From Gemmatimonadota bacterium (lineage in GTDB: Bacteria > Latescibacterota > UBA2968 > UBA8231): 5,086 nucleotides of DNA. The stretch lies in NCBI GenBank assembly GCA_026706165.1, contig JAPOZF010000700.1, forward strand, positions 1-5,086, given 5' to 3'. This document shows positions 1 through 5,086 of this stretch, piece after piece. The notes beneath the pieces were generated by a model, which saw nothing but the letters and a program-made list of their open reading frames with translations, did not search any database and was not told where the DNA came from. Positions within the stretch are counted from its first letter, which is position 1. Each line of letters opens with the position of its first letter. The translations under genes and the position numbers were made by a program.

Positions 1-1752
1 CCGGGTGTCGATCTCGACGCCGACCAGGTCCCCGTCCCGCAGCTTGCCGAGCGGCCCGCCGCCGAGGGCCTCGGGTCCTATGTGGCCGGCGCAGGCCCCG
101 GTCGAGAACCCGGAGAAACGGGCGTCGGTCAGCACCGCCACCCGGTTTCCGAAATCGAGGTACTTCAGGGCCGTGGTGACCTGCGCTATCTCCTCCATGC
201 CGGTGCCGAGGGGGCCGCAGCTCAGCAGCACCATCACGTCCCCTGCCTCTATCGGCTGCGCCTTGAGGGCGGCGACCGCGGCGCGCTCGGTGGTGAAGAT
301 CTTCGCCGGACCGGTGTGCCGGTAGAAACCGTCGCCGTCGAGCACGGCCGGGTCGATGGCCGTGCTCTTCACCACCGACCCCTGGGGCGCGAGGTTGCCG
401 CGCGGGAAGCAGACGGTGCTGGTAAGGCCCTTGGCGCGGGCCGCTTCGGGCGACATGATGACCTCGTCCGGGTCGACGCCGTCGGCGGAGCGCAGCACCT
501 CCCTGAAGCGGGCGCGGCGCTCGCTGTTCTCCCACCAGTCGAGGTTCTCCCCGAGCGGCCTTCCGGTCGCGGTCAGGGCCCTTTCCTCGAGCAGGCCGAG
601 GGCGCGCAGGTGCAGCATCACCTCCGGCACCCCCCCGGCGAGGAAGGCGCGCACGGTCGGGTGGTACTGCGGCCCGTTGGGCAGCACGTCGACGAGGCGG
701 GGCACCTGGCGGTTGAGGCGGTCCCAGTCCTCGACCGCGGGGCGCCGGCGCCCGGCGGCGTAGGCGATCGCCGGCACGTGCAGGATCAGGTTGGTCGAGC
801 CCCCGAAGGCGGCGTGGGTGACCATGGCGTTGTGGAACGCCGCGTCGGTCAGCAGGTCCCGCGAGGCGATCCCGGCGCTCTCCATGGCCGTCATCGCCCG
901 CGCCGTGCGCGTCGCCATGTCGTACCAGACCGGTTCCCCGGAAGGGGCGAGGGCGGCGTGCGGAACGGTCAGGCCGAGCGCCTCGGCGACTACCTGCGAG
1001 GTCGCCGCGGTGCCGAGGAACTGACAGCCGCCCCCGGCCGTGGCGCAGGCCCGGCAGCCGTAGTCGTTGACCTCGTCGATGGTGATCTCGCCGTGGGCAA
1101 GGCGCACCCCGACCGACTGGATCTTGCCGGCGTCCTCGCCCTGCTCCGGGGGCAGGGTGACGCCCCCGGGAATCACCGCCACCGGAAGGTCGCGGGTGCC
1201 GGCGAGAGCGATCAGCACCGCCGGCAGCCCCTTGTCGCAGGTGCCGACGCCGATGACGCCGCGGCGGGTCGGCAGCGAGCGGATCAGGCGCCTCATCACC
1301 ATGGCGGCGTCGTTGCGGTACGGCAGGCTGTCGAACATACCCGCCGTCCCCTGGGTGCGGCCGTCGCAGGGGTCGGAGCAGTAGGCGGCGAACGGGATCC
1401 CCCCCAGCCGCCGGATCTCGCCGGCGGCCGCCTCCATCAGCAGCCCCACCTCCCAGTGGCCGGTGTGGTAGCCGAGGGCGACCGGGGAACCGTCAGGGGC
1501 CCGGATCCCCCCCATGGTGCTGATGATGAGGAACTCGCTGCGCCCCAGCTCCGAGGGGTTCCAGCCCATGCCGGCGTTCTGGCTGTAGGCGAAGATGTCG
1601 CCGCTCGGGGAGCCGGTCACCTGCTCGATCTGCAGGGGCAGCCGGCCCTCCGGACCCGGGGCCCGGGTACGCACCTCGAATACGTCCTCCCGGGAGGGGA
1701 CCTCGACGATCTGCTCGAAACCGGGGGGCTGTCCGTTGCCGTTTCGCGTCAT
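1..1752 (-). CDS. yjhG: YjhG/YagF-family sugar-acid dehydratase (IlvD/Edd superfamily), 3' end cut by window edge
   Basis: The 584 codons read without a stop from ATG at 1752 to the window edge; the family is about 655 residues, so roughly 70 C-terminal residues are missing. The match to E. coli YjhG and YagF, as I remember their sequences, is close along the whole length (for example [55 protein letters not shown]). Known members dehydrate D-xylonate to 2-keto-3-deoxy-xylonate in the cytosol. Three cysteines fit the superfamily Fe-S ligands: C129 (DPCDGR), C172 (TCDKGLPA) and C243 (GGGCQFLGT). D173 and K174 fit the Mg site, with a likely third ligand in GTGMEE near 520. The serine-containing RFSGFSTGA motif lies at 545-553. 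An extra Cys pair, C233/C236, is also present in E. coli relatives. The start is 7 nt after the mqnP stop, with no clear Shine-Dalgarno. The family is near certain; the substrate is not, and the gene symbol is by homology only. Confidence 0.9.
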   Translation of the reverse strand, partial: MTRNGNGQPPGFEQIVEVPSREDVFEVRTRAPGPEGRLPLQIEQVTGSPSGDIFAYSQNAGMGWNPSELGRSEFLIISTMGGIRAPDGSPVALGYHTGHWEVGLLMEAAAGEIRRLGGIPFAAYCSDPCDGRTQGTAGMFDSLPYRNDAAMVMRRLIRSLPTRRGVIGVGTCDKGLPAVLIALAGTRDLPVAVIPGGVTLPPEQGEDAGKIQSVGVRLAHGEITIDEVNDYGCRACATAGGGCQFLGTAATSQVVAEALGLTVPHAALAPSGEPVWYDMATRTARAMTAMESAGIASRDLLTDAAFHNAMVTHAAFGGSTNLILHVPAIAYAAGRRRPAVEDWDRLNRQVPRLVDVLPNGPQYHPTVRAFLAGGVPEVMLHLRALGLLEERALTATGRPLGENLDWWENSERRARFREVLRSADGVDPDEVIMSPEAARAKGLTSTVCFPRGNLAPQGSVVKSTAIDPAVLDGDGFYRHTGPAKIFTTERAAVAALKAQPIEAGDVMVLLSCGPLGTGMEEIAQVTTALKYLDFGNRVAVLTDARFSGFSTGACAGHIGPEALGGGPLGKLRDGDLVGVEIDTR

Positions 1753-1759
1753 GGATCGA

Positions 1760-2650
1760 TCACACCGTTTGCAGTCCCGGCCACTCCCCGAAAAGCAGGA
1801 GGTCGGCCAGGGTGAAGAGGAAGAAGACGACGCTGACGATGCTGTTCATGGTCATGAAGGCGGTGTTGACCTTGGTCAGGTCGCCGGGCCGAACCAGCCG
1901 GTGCTCGTGGAACAGCAGCCCGGCTATCACCGCCACCCCGGCGATGTAGAGCAACCCGAGCGGCATCAGGGCGCCGAGGGCGAGCATGAAGAGAACCGCG
2001 AGGCCGTGAAGTCCGCGGGCGATGTTGAGGGCCCCGCCCAGGCCGAAGCGCACCGGGATCGAGTGCAGGCCGCTGTCGCGGTCGAAGTCCCGGTCCTGGC
2101 AGGCGTAGAGGATGTCGAACCCCGCCACCCAGAAGAGCACGGCGAGCCCGAGAACCAGGGGGGGCAGCGCGATGCCCCCGGTCACGGCGATCCAGGCCCC
2201 CACCGGGGCGAGGGCGAGGCAGATGCCGAGCACGAGGTGGGACAGCCAGGTGAAGCGTTTGGTCCAGGAGTAGAAGAAGACGACGGCGAGGGCCACCGGC
2301 GAGAGCGCGAAGCAGAGCGGGTTGAGGTTGTACGCGGCCGCGGCCAGGAGCGCCGAGGAGACGGCGACGAAGAGGGCGGCGGAGGCGACGGACATCGCCC
2401 CGCTCGGCAGCTCGCGGTTGCTGGTGCGGGGATTGGCGGCGTCGATGTCGCGGTCGGCGACGCGGTTGAACCCCATGGCGGCGCTGCGGGCCGCGACCAT
2501 GGCGACGACGATCCAGCCGGCCTGGCTCCAGGAGAAGCCGGAGGTCGCCGCGGCCAGGGCGGCCCCGCTCAGGGCGAACGGCAGCGCGAAGATGCTGTGC
2601 GAGAACCTGATCATGCGGCCGTACAACCGCACCTGGGCGAACAGGGACAT
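1760..2650 (-). CDS. mqnP: UbiA-family polyprenyltransferase of menaquinone synthesis (MqnP-like)
   Basis: This 296-residue integral membrane protein has the usual length of the UbiA family and about eight or nine hydrophobic segments between residues 20 and 287. Both Mg-diphosphate-binding motifs are present: N62-x3-D66-x3-D70 (NRVADRDID) and D179-x2-YAxQD186-x3-D190 ([12 protein letters not shown]). The N-terminus ([20 protein letters not shown]) is typical for the family, which supports the ATG at 2650. Family members transfer a polyprenyl chain to an aromatic acid. Because the gene follows mqnE, mqnC and mqnA, the acceptor is most likely the 1,4-dihydroxy-6-naphthoate of the futalosine pathway rather than 4-hydroxybenzoate; this is inference from context. 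The start lies 6 nt after the mqnA stop, and only a weak GGGA-like element lies upstream, so translational coupling to mqnA is plausible. Annotation pipelines would often call it 4-hydroxybenzoate octaprenyltransferase (ubiA). Confidence 0.9.
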   Translation of the reverse strand: MSLFAQVRLYGRMIRFSHSIFALPFALSGAALAAATSGFSWSQAGWIVVAMVAARSAAMGFNRVADRDIDAANPRTSNRELPSGAMSVASAALFVAVSSALLAAAAYNLNPLCFALSPVALAVVFFYSWTKRFTWLSHLVLGICLALAPVGAWIAVTGGIALPPLVLGLAVLFWVAGFDILYACQDRDFDRDSGLHSIPVRFGLGGALNIARGLHGLAVLFMLALGALMPLGLLYIAGVAVIAGLLFHEHRLVRPGDLTKVNTAFMTMNSIVSVVFFLFTLADLLLFGEWPGLQTV

Positions 2651-2656
2651 CGGCTG

Positions 2657-3550
2657 TCACTGGTCCCGGCTGGCCGCGGCCGGAGCGGCCTCTCCGCGGC
2701 CGGCTACCTGAAAGAAACGCAGCTCCGGCACGCGCTCGATCTCTCCGTGCAGGTGGGCGAGCCGGAAGAACTCGCGCACTCCGGAGAGCTCGGCCTCCCC
2801 GAAATCGTAGGAGACGTGCTCGCGCAGGTAGCGCTCGTAGAGCTCGACCCGGCCGCCGCGCTCGCGCTGGAAGCGGCGCGCGATCCGCGGGATTTCCGCC
2901 TGCCCCCGGCGCTGCGCCTCGACGAGACAGCGCGCCTGCCGCGGGTCGAGGGCCCCTTCCCTGCCGGCCCAGCAGGCGAACACGAACGGAAGCCCGGTGA
3001 AGTCCGCCCACTCGCGGCCGAGGTCGAGGCTGCGGCGCGTCCGTTTCGGGGCGCCGCCGTCGAGCAGCGGCAGCACCGGATCGCCGATCAGCAGGGCGGC
3101 GTCCGCGCCGTGCAGCATTTCGTCGAGGTCGGGGGCAGCCTGCTCGAACGCCGGATGCAGGCCGTACTTCTCCGCCAGCAGGATGCGCAGCAGGACGACG
3201 GAGGTCTGCGAGCTGGTGTCGACGGCGACGGTGCGGACCGCTGCGAGGTCGCCGCGGTAGAACAGGCGCACCGTCAGCACCTCCCCCCGGCAGCCGACGG
3301 CGACGCCGGGGACAAGCGCGTACGGCACCGGGCTGAGAGCGTACTCGATGGTGGGCACGAACCCGAGGTCGATGCGGCCGGCGCGCAGGTCGCGGGAGCA
3401 GGCCGACGGCAGGTCGTACACGAGAGAGAAGGGGCCTTCGTCGAGGCAGTCCTCGAGGGCGGCGGTCAGCGGCCTCGAGTTGAGGAAGCTCACCGCCCCG
3501 AGGCGCACCCGCGGCCTGTGGGGGGGCTGGCTCTGCAGGGGCGGGGGCAT
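2657..3550 (-). CDS. mqnA: Chorismate dehydratase MqnA (futalosine pathway)
   Basis: MqnA dehydrates chorismate to 3-[(1-carboxyvinyl)oxy]benzoate, the entry step of the futalosine pathway, in the cytosol. The 297-residue protein has the periplasmic-binding-protein-like fold of the MqnA/MqnD family. Visible family blocks are VRLGAVSFLNSRPL (15-28), DLGFVPTIEYA (61-71), DTSSQTSVVLLRILL (111-125), ALLIGDPVL (152-160) and DLGREWADFTGLPFVFACW (176-194), with a C-terminal YLREHVSYDF block near 241-250. These favour MqnA over MqnD. The ATG at 3550 adds a Pro-rich leader of 14 residues; GTG at 3508 (V15), just where family similarity begins, is an alternative start, and neither has a strong ribosome-binding site. 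The C-terminus ends in a short Ala-rich tail. It follows mqnC after a 117-nt gap and is 6 nt from mqnP. Confidence 0.94.
   Translation of the reverse strand: MPPPLQSQPPHRPRVRLGAVSFLNSRPLTAALEDCLDEGPFSLVYDLPSACSRDLRAGRIDLGFVPTIEYALSPVPYALVPGVAVGCRGEVLTVRLFYRGDLAAVRTVAVDTSSQTSVVLLRILLAEKYGLHPAFEQAAPDLDEMLHGADAALLIGDPVLPLLDGGAPKRTRRSLDLGREWADFTGLPFVFACWAGREGALDPRQARCLVEAQRRGQAEIPRIARRFQRERGGRVELYERYLREHVSYDFGEAELSGVREFFRLAHLHGEIERVPELRFFQVAGRGEAAPAAASRDQ
2669..2704. repeat. 11-bp imperfect inverted repeat in the 3' end of mqnA
   Basis: GCTGGCCGCGG (2669-2679) and CCGCGGCCGGC (2694-2704) pair over 11 positions with one mismatch (a wobble on the plus-strand RNA), around a 14-nt loop. It lies in the Ala/Gly-rich C-terminal codons of mqnA, shortly before the mqnP start, so it could influence coupling between the two genes. 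It may equally be a by-product of GCC/GCG codon use. Confidence 0.45.
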
Positions 3551-3667
3551 GTCAGTCAGAGAGCGCCGGGAGCTGGGAGCACGGCCGCTTTTTCTCTTGC
3601 GGCGCGGCTTCCCACCGGCCCGTATACAGACCCGGGCGGGGTCCCGGCGCCCGGGGCGAGGGGCGGC
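3551..3667 (-). other. 117-nt gap between mqnC and mqnA
   Basis: This is the only sizeable non-coding interval in the window; all other junctions are 5 to 7 nt. It is GC-rich, has an A-rich patch on the minus strand (AAGAGAAAAA, about 3589-3598) flanked by a 5-bp GCCGC/GCGGC inverted repeat, and contains a 7-bp inverted repeat at 3631-3655. No convincing promoter boxes, small gene or Shine-Dalgarno for mqnA is seen. It may separate two transcripts or hold a leader for mqnA, but the sequence does not decide this. Confidence 0.6.
3631..3655. repeat. 7-bp inverted repeat in the mqnC-mqnA gap
   Basis: CCCGGGC (3631-3637) and GCCCGGG (3649-3655) can pair around an 11-nt loop. It lies just past the mqnC stop in the direction of transcription. 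No T-tract follows, so a terminator call is not supported; in DNA this rich in GC a stem of this length is only weak evidence. Confidence 0.4.
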
Positions 3668-4831
3668 TCATGAAGCCGCGGAGACCGGCTCCGCGGCGGC
3701 AGCCGCGGCCTGCGGCACCGCGGGGGTGGCGACGCACTCGTAGCGGGTGTTGCGCCGCTGCGGCCGGTACCCGGCGTCGCGGATCAGCCGCTCCATGGCC
3801 GGCAGGTCCATCTCGTTGGTGTGACTCGTGCCCGCGGCGCTGACGACGTTCTCCTCGAGCATGGTGCTGCCGAAGTCGTTGACGCCGTAGCGCAGGCTGA
3901 CCTGGGCGATCTTGGGCCCCTGGGTCACCCACGAGGCCTGGAGGCTGTCGACGTTGTCGAGGAACAGGCGCGCCACCGCCACCGTCCGCAGGTGGTCGAA
4001 CCCGGTCGCCCTGACCCCGTCCCAACGCCCGGGGTCGGCCCCGAGCGCGGTCTCGTCCGGCTGGAAGCTCCAGGCGATGAAGGCGGTGAACCCCCCGGTC
4101 TCGTCCTGCAGGTCGCGGATCTTCTCCAGGTGCTCGACGCGGTGCTCGACGGTCTCGACGTGGCCGTACATCATCGTCGCCGTGGTGCGCATGCCGAGGC
4201 CGTGGGCGATCCGGTGCACCTCGAGCCACTCGTCGCTGCGGTCCTTGCGGAAGCCGATGACGTCGCGCACGCCGTCGTCGAGGATCTCGGCGCCGGCGCC
4301 GGGAATCGAGTCGAGCCCGGCGGCGCGCAGCCGCGTTATGGTCTCCCCGAGGGAGAGCCGCGAAATGTGGGCGATGTAGATGATCTCCGTCGCCGACAGG
4401 CAGTGGAGCTGCACCATCGGGTAGCGGTCGCGGATCTCGGAGAGCAGCTCCTCGTAGTAGCCGAGCTTCAGCCTGGGGTTGAGCCCACCCTGCATCAGGA
4501 TCTCGCAGGACTTCGGCTCGGCCCCGCCGAAGGCGACGAGCTCGTCGATCTTGGCGAAGATCTGCTCGTTCGGGAGCACGTACCCCTCGTCTGACCCAGG
4601 GGGGCGGTAGAAGGCGCAGAAGTCGCACCGGACCCAGCAGACGTTGGTGTAGTTGATGTTGCGGCCGACGTTGTAGGTGACCACCGGCTCGGGGTGCTTC
4701 TCCATCCGGACCCGGTTCGCCAGGATGCCGAGCTCGGCGAGGTCGGGGTGGGCGAACAGGCGCAGGGCGTCTTCGCTGCCGAGGCGCTCCCCCGAAAAGA
4801 CCCTTTCCGAGATGTCGGCTATCGCGGACAC
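3668..4831 (-). CDS. mqnC: Cyclic dehypoxanthine futalosine synthase MqnC (radical SAM)
   Basis: MqnC is a radical SAM enzyme that cyclises dehypoxanthine futalosine to cyclic dehypoxanthine futalosine. With GTG at 4831 as start it has 387 residues, slightly longer than the family norm of about 370. The [4Fe-4S] ligands are C65, C69 and C72 in NYTNVCWVRCDFCAFYR. Other family blocks are ILMQGGLNP (111-119), LHCLSATEI (142-150), GLDSIPGAGAEIL (172-184), RTTATMMYGHVET (215-227), FIAWSFQP (251-258) and YGVNDFGSTMLEENVVSAAG (315-334). The reading frame stays open upstream into mqnE, but those codons read as low-complexity Arg-rich shadow; GTG is the only start codon just before recognisable sequence. 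It begins 5 nt after the mqnE stop, so the two are probably translationally coupled; the nearest purine-rich stretch, GAGGCGG, is rather far away (about 13 nt). The last 20 or so residues are an Ala-rich extension (VPQAAAAAAEPVSAAS). Confidence 0.95.
   Translation of the reverse strand: MSAIADISERVFSGERLGSEDALRLFAHPDLAELGILANRVRMEKHPEPVVTYNVGRNINYTNVCWVRCDFCAFYRPPGSDEGYVLPNEQIFAKIDELVAFGGAEPKSCEILMQGGLNPRLKLGYYEELLSEIRDRYPMVQLHCLSATEIIYIAHISRLSLGETITRLRAAGLDSIPGAGAEILDDGVRDVIGFRKDRSDEWLEVHRIAHGLGMRTTATMMYGHVETVEHRVEHLEKIRDLQDETGGFTAFIAWSFQPDETALGADPGRWDGVRATGFDHLRTVAVARLFLDNVDSLQASWVTQGPKIAQVSLRYGVNDFGSTMLEENVVSAAGTSHTNEMDLPAMERLIRDAGYRPQRRNTRYECVATPAVPQAAAAAAEPVSAAS
3675..3697. repeat. Perfect 9-bp inverted repeat (hairpin) at the 3' end of mqnC
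   Basis: GCCGCGGAG at 3675-3683 and CTCCGCGGC at 3689-3697 are perfect reverse complements around a 5-nt loop. In the mqnC transcript the hairpin forms within the final codons and ends 4 nt before the stop codon. No U-run follows, so it is not a canonical intrinsic terminator; it could stabilise the mRNA end or dampen transcription into mqnA. It lies in Ala-rich coding sequence, where GC palindromes also arise by chance. Confidence 0.6.
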
Positions 4832-4836
4832 GCGGG

Positions 4837-5086
4837 TTACCCGGCCGCCTCGACGGTCTCCGCCGCCGGTTCGACGACGTTGTAGAGGCTGTCCCTTTCG
4901 ACCGGCTCGCGGCCGGCCTCGGCGATGCGGTCGAGCAGCTCCTGCCGGGACAGGCGCTGCTGCGTTTCCTCGAAGCTGCGCCGCGTGATCTCGTAGTCCA
5001 TCACCGTGCCGTCGATGTCGTTGGCCCCGTACCACAGGGCGACCTGGGAGATCTCGATGGTGTTCATGATCCAGAAGGTCTTGATG
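4837..5086 (-). CDS. mqnE: Aminofutalosine synthase MqnE (radical SAM), C-terminal fragment
   Basis: Only the last 82 complete codons are in the window; the start lies beyond 5086. The segment reads IKTFWIMNTIEISQVALWYG, followed by ANDIDGTVMDYEIT and PVERDSLYNVV, which is the characteristic C-terminal end of MqnE. The enzyme adds the adenosyl group of SAM to 3-[(1-carboxyvinyl)oxy]benzoate, giving 6-amino-6-deoxyfutalosine. The radical SAM cysteine cluster is in the missing N-terminal part, so it cannot be inspected. The separate mqnC immediately downstream, with the same style of GxNDxxGT motif, argues that this is MqnE rather than a second MqnC. The protein ends in a short Ala/Glu-rich tail (VVEPAAETVEAAG), and the TAA stop is 5 nt from the mqnC start. 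Confidence 0.9.
   Translation of the reverse strand, partial: IKTFWIMNTIEISQVALWYGANDIDGTVMDYEITRRSFEETQQRLSRQELLDRIAEAGREPVERDSLYNVVEPAAETVEAAG

Noticed and set aside
82..1815. 577-codon open frame on the plus strand antisense to the dehydratase
   Set aside because: Same reasoning: it mirrors a strongly conserved dehydratase gene, has no domain signature and has shadow-like composition.
1749..3011. 420-codon minus-strand frame overlapping mqnA and mqnP
   Set aside because: Arg/Pro/Ala-rich out-of-frame reading across two real genes and their junction; no protein-like features.
3584..3603. GCCGC/GCGGC stem with A-rich loop as an intrinsic terminator
   Set aside because: The stem is only 5 bp and the A/T-rich stretch is in the loop, not after the stem as a terminator requires.
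3620..3649. Possible promoter with TATACG as -10 box (minus strand, 3626-3621)
   Set aside because: The hexamer matches the consensus at only four positions, and the sequence at the proper -35 distance (CGCCGG) does not resemble TTGACA.
1595..3673. 692-codon open frame on the plus strand antisense to mqnA and mqnP
   Set aside because: Composition is Arg/Gly/Glu/His-rich low complexity with no recognisable domain, and it lies opposite two clearly identified genes. Long antisense open frames are expected at this GC content.
3552..4628. 358-codon minus-strand frame that overlaps mqnC and covers the mqnC-mqnA gap
   Set aside because: It is the +1-type shadow of mqnC, Arg-rich without motifs; the part in the gap alone gives no support for a separate gene.

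Overview
The window is a compact run of five genes, all on the minus strand, in very GC-rich DNA. In transcription order (from position 5086 down to 1) they are: the 3' end of mqnE, mqnC, mqnA, a UbiA-type prenyltransferase (mqnP), and the first 584 codons of a YjhG/YagF-type sugar-acid dehydratase that runs off the left edge. Every gene of reasonable size on the plus strand, and the remaining long minus-strand frames, are shadows caused by the high GC content.

The first four genes belong to the futalosine route to menaquinone. MqnA removes water from chorismate to give 3-[(1-carboxyvinyl)oxy]benzoate. MqnE joins this to the adenosyl group of SAM to give 6-amino-6-deoxyfutalosine. After the base is removed by a nucleosidase, MqnC closes the ring to cyclic dehypoxanthine futalosine. 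The membrane enzyme MqnP attaches the polyprenyl tail to the dihydroxynaphthoate-type ring made later. The nucleosidase, MqnD, the UbiD/UbiX-type decarboxylase pair and the final methyltransferase are not in the window and must be encoded elsewhere.

The spacing is operon-like: 5 nt between mqnE and mqnC, 6 nt between mqnA and mqnP, and 7 nt between mqnP and the dehydratase. The one break is a 117-nt gap between mqnC and mqnA. It follows a strong hairpin at the end of mqnC and contains a second hairpin. The unexpected member is the dehydratase: relatives of known function act on sugar acids such as D-xylonate, which has no known link to menaquinone synthesis.

The organism is probably an anaerobic or respiratory bacterium using the aminofutalosine branch. 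The high GC content and the mqnE-mqnC-mqnA-ubiA layout make a GC-rich Desulfuromonadales/Geobacter-like deltaproteobacterium my best guess, but this is an inference without database support. I see no mobile element, CRISPR array, RNA gene or convincing promoter. I did not find a novel multi-gene system; the points most worth a second look are the dehydratase placement and the hairpins at gene ends.
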